Source: Mycolicibacterium goodii (GTDB lineage: Bacteria > Actinomycetota > Actinomycetes > Mycobacteriales > Mycobacteriaceae). From it: a DNA stretch of 64,000 bases. The notes beneath the pieces are model-generated. The model worked only from the letters and a program-made list of their open reading frames with translations. It was not told where the DNA came from and made no database searches. Positions within the stretch are counted from its first letter, which is position 1, and every line of letters begins with the position of its first letter. Where the stretch lies: positions 2,170,001 through 2,234,000 of the forward strand of contig NZ_CP012150.1 of NCBI RefSeq assembly GCF_001187505.1, given 5' to 3'. This document shows positions 38,913-51,628 of the stretch, one piece after another. A program made the position numbers and the translations under genes.

Positions 38913-39521
38913 ATGACGCAGTCCCTGCGCGGGCACCACAACAACGTCCGCAGGGTGTTCGACCAACAGCGCGCCGAAGCCGCGGTGCGGGAACTGCTCA
39001 TCGCGATCGGCGAGGACCCCGAGCGGGAGGGACTCCTCGACACCCCGGCCCGCGTCGCGCGCGCCTACAAGGAGCTGATGGCCGGGTTGCACACCGATCC
39101 GGACGCCGTGCTCAACACCACCTTCGACGAGGGCCACGACGAACTCGTGCTGGTCAAGCAGATTCCGATGTATTCGACGTGCGAGCACCACCTGGTGTCG
39201 TTCCACGGGGTCGCGCACGTCGGCTACATCCCCGGTGTCGACGGCCGGGTCACCGGACTGTCGAAGATCGCGCGCCTGGTCGACCTGTACTCGAAGCGGC
39301 CGCAGGTGCAGGAACGGCTGACCGCCCAGATCGCCGACGCGCTCATGCGCAAGCTCGACCCTCGCGGGGTCATCGTGGTGATCGAGGCCGAGCACCTGTG
39401 CATGGCCATGCGCGGGGTCCGCAAGCCGGGAGCGGTGACCACCACCTCGGCGGTGCGCGGACAGTTCAAGACCGACAAGGCATCTCGAGCCGAGGCGCTG
39501 GAACTTATCCTGCGCAAGTGA
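38913..39521 (+). CDS. folE: GTP cyclohydrolase I
   Basis: The 202-residue enzyme makes 7,8-dihydroneopterin triphosphate from GTP, the first step of folate synthesis. It has the zinc ligands in [13 protein letters not shown] and [17 protein letters not shown], and [23 protein letters not shown] 38913 gives the family length. It starts 19 nt after ftsH and overlaps folP by GTGA, so ftsH-folEPBK is probably one transcript. Confidence 0.97.
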   Translation: MTQSLRGHHNNVRRVFDQQRAEAAVRELLIAIGEDPEREGLLDTPARVARAYKELMAGLHTDPDAVLNTTFDEGHDELVLVKQIPMYSTCEHHLVSFHGVAHVGYIPGVDGRVTGLSKIARLVDLYSKRPQVQERLTAQIADALMRKLDPRGVIVVIEAEHLCMAMRGVRKPGAVTTTSAVRGQFKTDKASRAEALELILRK

Positions 39522-40375
39522 ACCCACCGAGCCTGACGGCCCACCCCGGCACCGGCGTGCAGGTGATGGGCGTCGTCAACGTCACGCAAGACTCGTTCTC
39601 CGACGGTGGGATGTTCATCGACACCGACCGCGCCGTCGAACACGGGCTCGCGCTGATCGCCGCGGGCGCGGCGATCATCGACGTCGGCGGTGAGTCCACC
39701 CGTCCCGGCGCGACCCGCATCGATCCGCGGGTCGAGGCCGCCCGGGTCACGCCGGTGATCAGAGAGCTTGCCGCACAAGGCATCACGATCAGCATCGACA
39801 CCATGCACGCCGACGTCGCGCGGGCCGCCCTCGACGCGGGCGCGCACATCGTCAACGACGTGTCGGGCGGGCGCGCCGACCCGGCGATGGCCGGCGTGCT
39901 CGCCGACGCGAAGGTGCCGTGGATCCTGATGCACTGGCGTTCGGTGGACGCCGACCACCCACACCGGGTGCCCGAATACCGCGACGTGGTCGCCGAGGTG
40001 CGAACCGAACTGCTCGCCGCGGTCGACGCCGCGGTGGCCGCGGGCGTCGAACCGGACCGGCTCATCATCGATCCCGGTCTCGGGTTCGCCAAGACCGCCG
40101 AGCACAATTGGGCGCTGCTGCACGCGCTGCCCGAATTGGTCGGCACGGGCATCCCGGTTCTGGTCGGCGCGTCGCGCAAACGCTTCCTCGGCACGCTGCT
40201 CGCGGCCCAGGACGGCACGCCGCGTCCACCGGACGGCCGGGAGACCGCGACCGCGGTGATCTCGGCGCTGGCCGGCCTGCACGGCGCGTGGGGCGTGCGG
40301 GTGCACGACGTCCAACGCTCGGTCGACGCGCTCAAGGTCGTGCGGGCCTGGACCACGGGAGGGCAGATTGGCTGA
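39518..40375 (+). CDS. folP: Dihydropteroate synthase
   Basis: The 285-residue TIM-barrel enzyme condenses p-aminobenzoate with dihydropterin pyrophosphate and is the sulfonamide target. Key segments: [49 protein letters not shown] and GASRKRF. The GTG start at 39518 overlaps folE. It is the canonical copy (FolP1-like), not the paralogue FolP2. Confidence 0.97.
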   Translation: MNPPSLTAHPGTGVQVMGVVNVTQDSFSDGGMFIDTDRAVEHGLALIAAGAAIIDVGGESTRPGATRIDPRVEAARVTPVIRELAAQGITISIDTMHADVARAALDAGAHIVNDVSGGRADPAMAGVLADAKVPWILMHWRSVDADHPHRVPEYRDVVAEVRTELLAAVDAAVAAGVEPDRLIIDPGLGFAKTAEHNWALLHALPELVGTGIPVLVGASRKRFLGTLLAAQDGTPRPPDGRETATAVISALAGLHGAWGVRVHDVQRSVDALKVVRAWTTGGQIG

Positions 40376-40739
40376 CCGGATCGAATTGCGGGGACTGCGG
40401 GTCCGCGGCAACCACGGCGTCTTCGACCACGAACGCGCCGACGGCCAGGACTTCGTCGTCGACATCACGGTGTGGATGGATCTGCGCCCCGCGGCCGCAT
40501 CCGACGACCTGGCCGACACCCTCGATTACGGCGCGCTCGCCCACCGCGCCGCCGACATCGTCGCGGGCACACCCCGCAACCTGATCGAGACGGTATCGGC
40601 GCAGATCGCCGACGGCATCATGACCGACGAGCGTCTGCAGGCGGTGGAGGTCGTCGTCCACAAGCCGAGTGCGCCGATCCCGCTGACATTCGATGATGTT
40701 GCCGTGGTGGCACGGCGATCGCGGAGAGGTGGCAGATGA
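40368..40739 (+). CDS. folB: Dihydroneopterin aldolase
   Basis: The 123-residue protein cleaves 7,8-dihydroneopterin to 6-hydroxymethyldihydropterin. It has [21 protein letters not shown] (catalytic Glu region), DTLDYGAL and HKPSAPIP. The start is TTG at 40368, supported by GGGAGGG just upstream and by 8 nt of overlap with folP. It overlaps folK by ATGA. Confidence 0.95.
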   Translation: MADRIELRGLRVRGNHGVFDHERADGQDFVVDITVWMDLRPAAASDDLADTLDYGALAHRAADIVAGTPRNLIETVSAQIADGIMTDERLQAVEVVVHKPSAPIPLTFDDVAVVARRSRRGGR

Positions 40740-41272
40740 CCTCAACGGTGCTTTCCGTCGGCTCGAACCTCGGCGACCGGCTCACCCGGTTGCAGTCGGT
40801 GCTCGACGGTCTCGGACCGGCGGTGCGCGCGGTGTCACCGGTGTACGAGACCGCGGCGTGGGGCTTCGTCGATCAGGGCCCGTTCCTCAACGCCGTCCTG
40901 CTGGCCGACGATCCGGCCCTCGACGGGCACGGCTGGCTGCGTCGCGCGCAGGATCTCGAGGCCGCGGCCGGACGCGTCCGCGGGCAGCGTTGGGGTCCGC
41001 GCACCCTCGACGTCGACCTGATCACCGTGCACGACGGCGCCGACGAGGTGACCTCGCGCGCCGAGGGCCTGACTTTGCCGCACCCGCTGGCACACCTGCG
41101 GGCGTTCGTGCTGATCCCGTGGCTGGACGTCGATCCGGACGCGACGCTCACCGTCGCGGGCCGGTCGCAGCGCGTGCAGCGCCTGCTGTCGGAGATCGAT
41201 CCGGCCGAGCGGGCCGGGGTCAGGCGCACCGACCTGGTGCTCGACATCCGGACCGAACCCGCAGCCGGCTGA
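40736..41272 (+). CDS. folK: 6-hydroxymethyl-7,8-dihydropterin pyrophosphokinase
   Basis: The 178-residue kinase transfers pyrophosphate from ATP to the pterin before FolP acts. It shows the HPPK motifs VGSNLGDR at the start, [33 protein letters not shown] and [15 protein letters not shown]. It shares one base with the DUF3180 gene that follows (TGATG). Confidence 0.96.
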   Translation: MTSTVLSVGSNLGDRLTRLQSVLDGLGPAVRAVSPVYETAAWGFVDQGPFLNAVLLADDPALDGHGWLRRAQDLEAAAGRVRGQRWGPRTLDVDLITVHDGADEVTSRAEGLTLPHPLAHLRAFVLIPWLDVDPDATLTVAGRSQRVQRLLSEIDPAERAGVRRTDLVLDIRTEPAAG

Positions 41273-41748
41273 TGGGGCCGACCCGCAAGCGCGACCTGAC
41301 CGGCGCGGCCGTCGCCGTCGCCGTCGTGAGCTATCTGCTGATTCATGCGCTGTACCGGTGGTTCCCGCCCATCACGGTGTGGACCGGGGTGTCGCTGCTC
41401 GGCGTCGCGGTGTTCGAGACGGGCTGGGCGTTCTACGTCCGCTCCAAGATCAACGACGGGCAGATCGGGGTCGGCGCGGGCCGCCTCGACCCGCTGACCG
41501 TCGCGCGTTCGGTGGTGATCGCCAAGGCGTCGTCGTGGGTCGGCGCGATCGTCACCGGCTGGTGGGTCGGGATCCTGGCGTACCTGCTGCCGCAGCGCAC
41601 GACCATCCGGGTCGCGGGCGAGGACACCCCCGGCGTGGTGGTCGCCGCGTTGTGCGCGCTGGCGCTGGCGATCGCCGGGCTGTGGTTGCAGCATTGCTGC
41701 AAGTCACCGGAGGAACCGCCGGACGACAGCGACGCCGTTCCCGAATGA
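41272..41748 (+). CDS. DUF3180 membrane protein
   Basis: The 158-residue protein has four predicted transmembrane helices (about 11-28, 37-57, 80-105, 120-140) and belongs to the actinobacterial DUF3180 family, always next to folK (Rv3605c in M. tuberculosis). A short charged tail rich in Asp and Glu, with a Cys pair (HCCKS), ends the protein. Function unknown. Confidence 0.9.
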   Translation: MGPTRKRDLTGAAVAVAVVSYLLIHALYRWFPPITVWTGVSLLGVAVFETGWAFYVRSKINDGQIGVGAGRLDPLTVARSVVIAKASSWVGAIVTGWWVGILAYLLPQRTTIRVAGEDTPGVVVAALCALALAIAGLWLQHCCKSPEEPPDDSDAVPE

Positions 41749-41813
41749 GCTTCTGCCCAGGTCGGATCGCCGAATCGCCGTAGCGGTCGACACGCGAGCC
41801 GACCTGTGACAGG

Positions 41814-41819
41814 TACAGT
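41814..41819 (+). promoter_or_regulatory. -10 element for a possible leaderless transcript
   Basis: TACAGT fits the mycobacterial TANNNT -10 and ends 6 nt before the ATG at 41826, so transcription would begin at or next to the start codon. No ribosome binding site is visible. No good -35 at 17-18 nt was found. Confidence 0.4.
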
Positions 41820-41825
41820 CGGCGC

Positions 41826-43370
41826 ATGACTGTTCCGCCCCGCGGTGTTCGGCCACGGCGCGGCGGCCGAAGGCCAGGCTGGCTGCTCTTAACGGTGTTG
41901 CTGGTGCTCGCCATTCTGGCGAGTTCGGCGCTGGTGTTCACCAACCGTGTGGAGTTGCTGAAACTAGCCGTCATCCTGGCACTGTGGGCCGCCGTGGCGG
42001 CGGCCTTCGTCTCCGTCATCTATCGCCGCCAGAGCGATCTCGACCAGGCCAAGGCCCGCGACCTCAAACTGGTCTACGACCTTCAGCTGGATCGGGAGAT
42101 CTCGGCCCGGCGCGAATACGAGCTGACCGTCGAGACCCAACTGCGCCGCGAACTGGCCTCCGAGTTGCGGGCACAGGCCGCCGACGAGGTCGCCGCGCTG
42201 CGCGCCGAGCTGGCCGCGCTGCGGGCCAACCTGGAGATCCTGTTCGACACCGATCTGGCGCACCGGCCTGCGCTGGAACACGACCGCAGCACCACCGCGC
42301 GGCCCGCGGGCCGGGTCACCGCGAGCCGCCTCGACGTGCCCGATCTGGAGACCACCGACATCAGGGACTACCGCCTGGATCGCACCGAGGAGAGCCCGAT
42401 CATCGACGTCCCGGCCGAACCGCACCCGCCCGAGGACGACTGGGAGTTCGATCGTCGGCCCGAGGAGGGCGGTGCACACCGGTTCCCGTCGCAACCGGCT
42501 CCGCAGCACGCCTCCCGGTCCACCCCGCAATCGGCCGAGGAGCCGCGCAGGCGTCGTCGGCGCCGCCTCGCCGACGACGAGCAGCCAGCCATGCCGCAGC
42601 CGCCCACGTCGCAGCCTCAGCCGCAGGCCGAACGTCCACAGCCGCCACAGGCACCGCCGACACCGCCCGCACCGCCGCGGCAGCAGCCTCCCCGGCCAAC
42701 GCCGCCACAGCCCGAACCCCAGCCGGAACCGCGGCCGGTACCCCAGCCAGAGCCCCAGTCCGAACCCCAGCCTCAGCAGCCCCAACCGGCACCCCGGCCC
42801 GAACCGGTCTCGGCCTGGGCACCCCCGCCTCCGCCACCGTCGATGCCGCCGCTGCAGCCGTCCCCGACGATCGACGCGACCTCGGGCTGGCAGCCGGCAC
42901 CCGCCGAAGGCCAGTGGATCCCGGCGGGCGCGCCCGGCAGCAACTGGGTCGCCCCGGTGCAGCCTCAGAACGGTGCGTCCGGCGAATACGTCGGCCGCCG
43001 CCGCGCGCCCGAGACGGGCGAGACCGCCGAACCCGCCCCCCAGGCCGAATCCACCGCGCCCGCGGAGCCGGCCCCGCCCGTCATGGCCCCGCCCGAACCG
43101 CCGGAACGGCCCCGCGGACGTCACTACGCCGCGGGCGCCGACGCCGAGGCCGGTGCCCAGACCACGGACCGGGATGAGGCCGGACCCGCCGACACCACAC
43201 CGCCGGTCCTCGCGACCGAACCCGCGGCACCACCGCCGCCACCCCGGCACCGCGACGCCGAGGAGGAACCACGCGGCCAGCACGCGAACGGGCAGTCGGC
43301 CGCCGAGCTGCTCGCCAGGTTCCAGGCCGCCCCGACCACAGGCGGGCGTCGTCGGCGCCGCGACGAGTGA
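41826..43370 (+). CDS. Proline-rich membrane protein (Rv3604c-like)
   Basis: The 514-residue protein has two close transmembrane helices (about 19-38 and 46-65), a coiled-coil segment rich in Arg, Glu and Ala (about 70-145), then a long disordered part dominated by Pro, Gln, Glu and Ala (about 190-510). Family members sit between folK and panC in mycobacteria; their function is unknown. The basic N-terminus and the Pro-Gln repeats resemble cell-envelope or division-associated proteins, but this is only a resemblance. Confidence 0.88.
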   Translation: MTVPPRGVRPRRGGRRPGWLLLTVLLVLAILASSALVFTNRVELLKLAVILALWAAVAAAFVSVIYRRQSDLDQAKARDLKLVYDLQLDREISARREYELTVETQLRRELASELRAQAADEVAALRAELAALRANLEILFDTDLAHRPALEHDRSTTARPAGRVTASRLDVPDLETTDIRDYRLDRTEESPIIDVPAEPHPPEDDWEFDRRPEEGGAHRFPSQPAPQHASRSTPQSAEEPRRRRRRRLADDEQPAMPQPPTSQPQPQAERPQPPQAPPTPPAPPRQQPPRPTPPQPEPQPEPRPVPQPEPQSEPQPQQPQPAPRPEPVSAWAPPPPPPSMPPLQPSPTIDATSGWQPAPAEGQWIPAGAPGSNWVAPVQPQNGASGEYVGRRRAPETGETAEPAPQAESTAPAEPAPPVMAPPEPPERPRGRHYAAGADAEAGAQTTDRDEAGPADTTPPVLATEPAAPPPPPRHRDAEEEPRGQHANGQSAAELLARFQAAPTTGGRRRRRDE

Positions 43371-43450
43371 GTTAGTCTCGTGGCACCGTCCGGTACCCGC
43401 AGCGCGGGACCGGAACGAATGACCACTTCAATCCGTGAGGTTCGTCTGCA

Positions 43451-44398
43451 ATGGAGCAGCCCCCCGAGAGCGGGTGGTCCCCGCCTGACGGACTGCGCCC
43501 GGCCCGGCTGAGCGTGGGGATCATCTCCGCAGGCCGGGTCGGTACCGCACTCGGGTACGCCCTGGAACGGGTCGAGCACGTGGTGGTGGCGTGCAGCGCC
43601 ATCTCCCGCGCCTCGCGCCAACGTGCCGAGCGCCGACTGCCCGACACCGCGATCCTGCCCGCGCACGATGTCGCCCGGCGAGCCGAACTGCTGCTGCTCA
43701 GCGTTCCGGACGCCGAACTATCCGGCGTCATCACAGGTTTGGCGACGACGGGTTCGGTGCGGCCGGGAACCATCGTCGTGCACACGTCCGGTGCCAACGG
43801 CGTGGGCATCCTCGCGCCGCTCACCGAGCAGGGCTGCATGCCGCTGGCGATCCACCCCGCGATGACGTTCACCGGTTCGGATGAGGACATCACGCGTCTG
43901 CCGGACACCTGCTTCGGCATCACCGCGGCCGACGAGATCGGCTATGCCATCGGCCAGTCGCTCGTGCTGGAGATCGGCGGCGAACCGTTCCGGGTGCGTG
44001 AGGACGCCCGATCGCAGTACCACGCGGCGCTCGCACACGGCAGCAACCACCTGGTGACGCTGGTGCTCGATGCGGTCGAGGCGCTGCGCTCGTCGCTGCG
44101 CGGGCAGGAACTGATGGGCCAGGAACTCGTCGGCGACGAACCGGGTGGTCTGGCCGAACGTGTCATCGCGCCGTTGGCCCGCGCGGCCCTTGAGAACGCG
44201 CTGCAGCGCGGTCAGTCCGCGCTGACCGGCCCGGTCGCGCGCGGCGACGCTGCGGCCGTTGCGGCGCATCTGGCCGCCCTCGGGGAGTTGGAACCCCAAC
44301 TGGCACAGTCATACCGGGCGAATTCACTGCGAACCGCCCAGCGTGCTCACGCACCCGAGGAGGTCTTCGCGGTGCTGTCGGAAGCGAGTCGAGGATGA
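43451..44398 (+). CDS. Rossmann-fold/DUF2520 protein, ketopantoate-reductase-like
   Basis: The 315-residue protein has an N-terminal NAD(P)-type fold ([25 protein letters not shown]) and a C-terminal DUF2520 helical domain ([18 protein letters not shown]). This two-domain shape is that of 6-phosphogluconate/ketopantoate-reductase-like enzymes. It overlaps panC by ATGA and precedes panD and coaX. No separate panE is seen in the window, so this gene is a candidate for the pantoate-forming step. Rv3603c is its likely counterpart. Confidence 0.85.
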   Translation: MEQPPESGWSPPDGLRPARLSVGIISAGRVGTALGYALERVEHVVVACSAISRASRQRAERRLPDTAILPAHDVARRAELLLLSVPDAELSGVITGLATTGSVRPGTIVVHTSGANGVGILAPLTEQGCMPLAIHPAMTFTGSDEDITRLPDTCFGITAADEIGYAIGQSLVLEIGGEPFRVREDARSQYHAALAHGSNHLVTLVLDAVEALRSSLRGQELMGQELVGDEPGGLAERVIAPLARAALENALQRGQSALTGPVARGDAAAVAAHLAALGELEPQLAQSYRANSLRTAQRAHAPEEVFAVLSEASRG

Positions 44399-45339
44399 CC
44401 ATCAGCAGAACACCCAAGTTCTCCGCGAGTGAGCTCAACGTGTACTCGGCACCCGCCGACGTCGCCGCGGTCACCCGCGCGTTGCGCACCGCGGGGCGGC
44501 GCGTGGTGCTGGTGCCCACCATGGGCGCGCTGCACGAGGGCCACCTGACGCTGGTGCAGGCCGCCAAGCGGACGCCCGGCGCGGTGGTCGTGGTGTCGAT
44601 CTTCGTCAACCCGCTGCAATTCGGGCCGAGCGAGGATCTCGACGCCTACCCGCGCACGCTCGACGACGACCTGGCCGCGCTGCGCGCCGAGGGCGTCGAA
44701 ATCGCGTTCACACCAAGCGGATCCGACATGTACCCGAACGGCACCCGCACCAGCGTGCATCCCGGCCCGCTCGGCGACGACCTCGAAGGCGCTTCGCGCC
44801 CAGGGCATTTCGCCGGTGTGCTGACGGTAGTGCTCAAGCTCTTCGAGATCGTGCGGCCCGATCGCGCGTACTTCGGCGAAAAGGACTACCAGCAACTCAC
44901 CCTGCTGCGGCAGATGGTGGCCGACCTCAACCTCGACGTCCAGATCGTCGGTGTCCCCACGGTTCGCGAGTCCGACGGCCTGGCGCTCTCGTCGCGCAAC
45001 CGCTACCTCGACAAGGACCAGCGCGAGCAGGCAGGCGCGCTGTCGGCCGCGCTGCTGGCCGGCAAGTACGCCGCCGCGGGCGGTGCCGAGGCCGCGCTCG
45101 ACGCGGCGCGCGCCGTGCTCGACGAGGTGCCCGCGCTGGAGGTCGACTATCTGCAGGTGCGCGACCCCATGTTGGGTCCCGCGCCTGCCGAGGGGCAGGC
45201 CCGCCTGCTGGTGGCCGCCCGCCTGGGCCGCACCCGCCTGATCGACAACATCGCGATCGACGTCGGTGCCTCCGCGGGCATCGACGGTCATCCCCGGGTC
45301 GGCACCGACCAGAACCACGAACTGCCCTGGAGGAACTGA
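44395..45339 (+). CDS. panC: Pantothenate synthetase
   Basis: The 314-residue ligase joins pantoate and beta-alanine using ATP. Landmarks are [11 protein letters not shown] (ATP-binding HxGH), [32 protein letters not shown] and SSRNRYL. It starts in the stop codon of the reductase-like gene and shares its last base with panD (TGATG). Confidence 0.97.
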   Translation: MTISRTPKFSASELNVYSAPADVAAVTRALRTAGRRVVLVPTMGALHEGHLTLVQAAKRTPGAVVVVSIFVNPLQFGPSEDLDAYPRTLDDDLAALRAEGVEIAFTPSGSDMYPNGTRTSVHPGPLGDDLEGASRPGHFAGVLTVVLKLFEIVRPDRAYFGEKDYQQLTLLRQMVADLNLDVQIVGVPTVRESDGLALSSRNRYLDKDQREQAGALSAALLAGKYAAAGGAEAALDAARAVLDEVPALEVDYLQVRDPMLGPAPAEGQARLLVAARLGRTRLIDNIAIDVGASAGIDGHPRVGTDQNHELPWRN

Positions 45340-45755
45340 TGCAGCGCACGATGCTCAAGTCGAAGATCCACCGCGCCACCGTGACGCAGGCCGACCTGCA
45401 CTACGTCGGCTCGGTCACCATCGACGCCGACCTGATGGACGCCGCGGATCTGCTCGAAGGCGAGCAGGTGACCATCGTCGACATCGACAACGGCGCACGC
45501 CTGGTCACCTACGCCATCACCGGTGAGCGGGGCAGCGGTGTCATCGGGATCAACGGAGCCGCAGCACATCTGGTGCATCCCGGCGATCTGGTGATCCTCA
45601 TCGCCTACGGTGTGATGGACGACGCCGAGGCGCGCACCCACCGTCCGCGCATCGTGTTCGTCGACGCCGACAACAAGCAGGTCGACCTCGGTGCGCACGG
45701 CGGCGATCCGGCCTACGTTCCGGATTCCGCTGCCGACCTGCTTGCGCCGAGGTAG
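45339..45755 (+). CDS. panD: Aspartate 1-decarboxylase
   Basis: The 138-residue pyruvoyl enzyme makes beta-alanine from aspartate. The self-processing Gly24-Ser25 site is visible in [10 protein letters not shown], and [14 protein letters not shown] and VILIAYG follow the family. It supplies PanC. The C-terminal tail after residue 115 is the longer mycobacterial type. In M. tuberculosis PanD is a target of pyrazinoic acid. Confidence 0.97.
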   Translation: MQRTMLKSKIHRATVTQADLHYVGSVTIDADLMDAADLLEGEQVTIVDIDNGARLVTYAITGERGSGVIGINGAAAHLVHPGDLVILIAYGVMDDAEARTHRPRIVFVDADNKQVDLGAHGGDPAYVPDSAADLLAPR

Positions 45756-45759
45756 AGCG

Positions 45760-46575
45760 GTGCTGCTCGCGATCGACGTCCGCAACACCCACACCGTGGT
45801 GGGCCTGATCTCGGGATCCGGCGACCACGCAGAAGTGGTGCAGCAGTGGCGGATCCGCACCGAGCCCGAGGTCACCGCGGACGAGTTGGCACTCACCATC
45901 GACGGTCTGATCGGTGACGACTCGGAACGCCTGACCGGCGCCGCGGGCCTGTCGACGGTGCCGTCGGTGCTGCACGAGGTGCGGGTGATGCTCGAGCAGT
46001 ACTGGCCCAATGTGCCGCACGTGCTGATCGAACCGGGGGTGCGCACGGGCATCCCGCTGCTGGTCGACAACCCCAAGGAGGTCGGCGCCGACCGGATCGT
46101 GAACTGCCTTGCGGCATACCACAAATACGGAACCGCGGCGATCGTGGTGGACTTCGGTTCGTCGATCTGCGTCGACGTGGTCTCGGCCAAGGGCGAGTTC
46201 CTCGGCGGTGCGATCGCACCCGGCGTACAGGTGTCCTCCGACGCCGCGGCGGCGCGCTCGGCCGCGCTGCGCCGTGTCGAGCTGACCCGGCCGCGCTCGG
46301 TGATCGGCAAGAACACCGTCGAATGTATGCAGTCCGGAGCGGTGTTCGGGTTCGCGGGCCTGGTCGACGGCCTGGTGAACCGCATCCGCGACGACGTCGA
46401 CGGCTTCTCCGGCACCGACGTGACCGTCGTCGCCACCGGGCACACCGCGCCGCTGGTGCTGCCCGATCTGCGCACGGTCGAGCACTACGACCGCCACCTC
46501 ACACTCGACGGGCTGCGGTTGGTGTTCGAGCGCAACCGCGCCAATCAGCGGGGCAAGCTCAAGCCCGCGCGCTGA
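45760..46575 (+). CDS. coaX: Type III pantothenate kinase
   Basis: The 271-residue kinase phosphorylates pantothenate, the next step after PanC. It shows the ASKHA-type motifs [13 protein letters not shown] (family: D-x-G-N-T; here Arg replaces Gly), VGADRIVNC and [12 protein letters not shown], with GGAIAPGV. The Gly-to-Arg change in the first motif and the DFGSS variant occur in mycobacterial CoaX, which some reports describe as inactive or weakly active; a separate CoaA normally exists. Start GTG 45760, 4 nt after panD. Confidence 0.92.
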   Translation: MLLAIDVRNTHTVVGLISGSGDHAEVVQQWRIRTEPEVTADELALTIDGLIGDDSERLTGAAGLSTVPSVLHEVRVMLEQYWPNVPHVLIEPGVRTGIPLLVDNPKEVGADRIVNCLAAYHKYGTAAIVVDFGSSICVDVVSAKGEFLGGAIAPGVQVSSDAAAARSAALRRVELTRPRSVIGKNTVECMQSGAVFGFAGLVDGLVNRIRDDVDGFSGTDVTVVATGHTAPLVLPDLRTVEHYDRHLTLDGLRLVFERNRANQRGKLKPAR

Positions 46576-46636
46576 GGCAACGGCCACCGTCGAGCCGTCA
46601 GAGGTGGCTTCGGGCGTTCATTTAAGCTGGGCTTTC

Positions 46637-48160
46637 GTGACCCCAGCCGATCGTGACGACACGTCCCAGCCCCAGGCCGATATTCCCGAGCAGTTCCGTA
46701 TCCGTCAGGACAAGCGGGAGCGCCTGCTGGCGCAGGGACACGATCCGTACCCGGTGAAGGTCGACCGCACCCACACCCTCGCCGAACTGCGCCGCGCCTA
46801 CCCCGACCTGGCGGCCGACAGCTCGACCGGGCACATCGTCGGCGTCTCCGGCCGGGTGGTGTTTGCCCGCAACTCCGGCAAACTGTGCTTTGCCACCCTG
46901 CAGGAGGGCGACGGCACGCAACTGCAGGTGATGGTCAGCCTTGCGCAGGTGGGCCAGGAGGCGCTCGACGCCTGGAAGAGTGAGGTGGACCTCGGTGACA
47001 TCGTGTTCGTTCACGGCGAAGTCATCAGTTCCAAGCGCGGAGAATTGTCGGTGCTCGCCGACAGATGGCAGATGGCGTCCAAGGCGCTACGCCCACTTCC
47101 GGTTGCTCACAAGGAAATGAGCGAAGAAGCCAGGGTGCGTCAGCGCTATGTCGATCTCATCGTCCGACCCGAGGCCCGCACCATCGCGCGCCAGCGCGTC
47201 GCGGTGGTGCGCGCCGTGCGTTCGGCACTCGAAAGGCGCGGATTCCTCGAGGTCGAAACACCGATGCTGCAGACGCTGGCGGGCGGTGCCGCCGCACGGC
47301 CGTTCATCACGCACTCCAATGCACTCGACATCGATCTGTACCTGCGGATCGCTCCGGAACTGTTCCTCAAGCGCTGCCTGGTGGGCGGTTTTGAGAAGGT
47401 TTTCGAGTTAAATCGTAACTTTCGCAACGAAGGCGTTGATTCCACGCACTCACCGGAATTTGCGATGTTGGAGACATATCAGGCTTACGGTGACTACAAC
47501 GATTCCGCGGTCGTCACCCGAGAACTTATTCAGGAGGTCGCCGACGAAGCGATCGGGACGCGGCAGGTGCCATTGCCCGATGGCACTGTCTACGATCTCG
47601 ACGGTGAATGGGACACCGTGGAAATGTACCCATCGCTGTCCGAGGCGCTCGGTGAGCAGATCACTCCCGAGACGCCCGCCGAGAAGTTGTGGCAGATTGC
47701 CGATCGACTCGAGGTCGAGATTCCGCGTGACCGTGGATACGGACACGGAAAATTGATCGAAGAACTATGGGAGCACACGGTCGGTGACAAGTTGTGGGCA
47801 CCGACGTTCGTGCGCGACTTCCCGGTCGAGACCACCCCGCTCACGCGTGCGCATCGCAGCATTCCAGGGGTAACCGAGAAGTGGGACCTCTACGTCAGGA
47901 AATTCGAACTCGCGACCGGATACTCCGAACTCATCGACCCGGTAATCCAGCGTGAGCGTTTCGAGGCCCAGGCCCGTGCCGCCGCAGCGGGCGACGATGA
48001 GGCAATGGTTCTCGACGACGATTTCCTGGCCGCATTGGAGTATGCGATGCCGCCGACCACCGGAACCGGAATGGGCATCGATAGGTTGATGATGGCGTTG
48101 ACAGGGCTGTCTATTAGGGAGACGGTTTTGTTCCCGATTGTGCGGCGTCACAGCAACTGA
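46637..48160 (+). CDS. lysS: Lysyl-tRNA synthetase, class II
   Basis: The 507-residue enzyme has an N-terminal OB-fold anticodon domain ([29 protein letters not shown]) and class II motifs 1 (FLEVETPML), 2 ([14 protein letters not shown]) and 3 ([11 protein letters not shown]). GTG 46637 was chosen by alignment to other mycobacterial LysS. From about 47030 to the end the codon use becomes visibly less GC-rich, including a TTA leucine codon near 47408, unlike the first third. There is no clear ribosome binding site; TAAGCT (46623-46628) lies so close that the transcript may be leaderless. Confidence 0.96.
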   Translation: MTPADRDDTSQPQADIPEQFRIRQDKRERLLAQGHDPYPVKVDRTHTLAELRRAYPDLAADSSTGHIVGVSGRVVFARNSGKLCFATLQEGDGTQLQVMVSLAQVGQEALDAWKSEVDLGDIVFVHGEVISSKRGELSVLADRWQMASKALRPLPVAHKEMSEEARVRQRYVDLIVRPEARTIARQRVAVVRAVRSALERRGFLEVETPMLQTLAGGAAARPFITHSNALDIDLYLRIAPELFLKRCLVGGFEKVFELNRNFRNEGVDSTHSPEFAMLETYQAYGDYNDSAVVTRELIQEVADEAIGTRQVPLPDGTVYDLDGEWDTVEMYPSLSEALGEQITPETPAEKLWQIADRLEVEIPRDRGYGHGKLIEELWEHTVGDKLWAPTFVRDFPVETTPLTRAHRSIPGVTEKWDLYVRKFELATGYSELIDPVIQRERFEAQARAAAAGDDEAMVLDDDFLAALEYAMPPTTGTGMGIDRLMMALTGLSIRETVLFPIVRRHSN

Positions 48161-48200
48161 CTGGCGTGATCTGGGCGTGTTGAAGAAGTATGCGACAATG

Positions 48201-48230
48201 TGGCACATTGGTCCCCAGGTGCGAGATACT
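48201..48230 (+). promoter_or_regulatory. Possible lsr2 promoter
   Basis: GATACT (48225-48230) is a good -10 and TGGCAC (48201-48206) a fair -35 with an 18-nt spacer. The lsr2 start codon is 43 nt downstream of the -10. Confidence 0.4.
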
Positions 48231-48273
48231 CGAACTTGTCACCAATGCTCTAGCAGAAGGGTCGGTGCCGAGA

Positions 48274-48618
48274 ATGGCGAAGAAAGTGACCGTCACACTG
48301 GTCGATGATTTCGACGGTGAGGCCACGGCCGACGAAACGGTCGAATTCGGCCTCGATGGGGTGACCTACGAGATCGACCTTTCCGCAAAAAATGCCGCAA
48401 AGTTGCGCAACGATCTGAAGCAGTGGGTGGAAGCAGGCCGCCGGGTCGGTGGACGCAAGCGCGGTCGCGCGGCGACCACCACGAGCCGGGGCCGCGGTGC
48501 CATCGACCGTGAGCAAAGCGCTGCGATCCGCGAATGGGCCCGCCGCAACGGACACAATGTGTCGACCCGCGGCCGGATTCCTGCCGACGTGATCGACGCA
48601 TTCCACGCGGCAACTTAG
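48274..48618 (+). CDS. lsr2: Lsr2 nucleoid-associated protein
   Basis: The 114-residue H-NS-like silencer has an N-terminal oligomerisation domain ([23 protein letters not shown]) and a C-terminal AT-hook-like DNA-binding domain with the RGR motif (STRGRIP, about residue 100). It binds AT-rich DNA, compacts the nucleoid and silences acquired genes. It is followed by a strong terminator. Confidence 0.97.
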   Translation: MAKKVTVTLVDDFDGEATADETVEFGLDGVTYEIDLSAKNAAKLRNDLKQWVEAGRRVGGRKRGRAATTTSRGRGAIDREQSAAIREWARRNGHNVSTRGRIPADVIDAFHAAT

Positions 48619-48634
48619 CGGAAGGTTGCCAGCA

Positions 48635-48668
48635 CGCCGGGCCGGGCATTCACCGGTCCGGCGTTTTT
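48635..48668 (+). terminator. Intrinsic terminator after lsr2
   Basis: An 11-bp stem (48635-48645 with 48653-48663, one G-U pair) with a 7-nt loop is followed by TTTTT. It starts 16 nt after the lsr2 stop codon. Confidence 0.85.
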
Positions 48669-48682
48669 CGCTTCTGGCGAAC
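48666..48682. promoter_or_regulatory. ClgR-like operator upstream of clpC1
   Basis: TTTCGC-N5-GCGAAC is a near-perfect inverted repeat (TTCGC/GCGAA exact). It matches the GTTCGC-N5-GCG pattern I recall for the actinobacterial Clp regulator ClgR. It lies about 205 nt before the clpC1 start codon. Confidence 0.5.
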
Positions 48683-48886
48683 TGATTACGGGCCAGATCG
48701 GGAAACGATCTGCGCAAAGACTGCGTTGCATATCAGCAGCACCGGGTAATCCAGAGCGGAACGGCCCGCCAACCTCCGCGCCCGGCGCGGCCGCCCATTA
48801 GAGTGGACGGCAGGTACTACGCACTCAGATCGCACACGGCCTGATGTGTGTCGGTACCGCTACGTGATGGAAGCAGGTAACCACCG

Positions 48887-51430
<2,544 letters not shown>

Positions 51431-51460
51431 TCGACAATCGGTAAACAGCGAGTTGCAGAA

Positions 51461-51488
51461 GACCCCCGGCATTGCCCGGGGGTCTTTT
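51461..51488 (+). terminator. Intrinsic terminator after clpC1
   Basis: A perfect 9-bp GC stem (GACCCCCGG 51461-51469 with CCGGGGGTC 51476-51484), a 6-nt loop and TTTT. It lies 30 nt after the clpC1 stop and separates clpC1 from the cobalamin riboswitch. Confidence 0.9.
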
Positions 51489-51492
51489 GTGT

Positions 51493-51614
51493 GGCTTAGG
51501 ATGCTGCTGTAATCGACAGACGCCGGAATCTGGTGAGAATCCAGAACGGTCGCGCCACTGTGAAAGTCAGACCCTGCGTTTGTCACTCCTTCGAACTGGG
51601 ACGCGGAATCCCAG
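51493..51614 (+). ncRNA. Cobalamin riboswitch
   Basis: The leader contains the B12-box order: GGAATCTGGTGAGAATCC, then ACGGTCGCGCCACTG, then GAAAGTCAGACC and a closing GGGACGCGGAATCCC stem. This is the conserved core of cobalamin riboswitches. It ends 15 nt before the cbtB start codon, so B12 probably controls translation or transcription of the cbt genes. Exact edges are approximate. Confidence 0.85.
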
Positions 51615-51628
51615 AAAGGATCTCCTCA

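Noticed and set aside
46583-46609. GCCACC...GGTGGC stem after coaX as a terminator
   Set aside because: The stem is only 6 bp with a loop of about 15 nt and no T-run.
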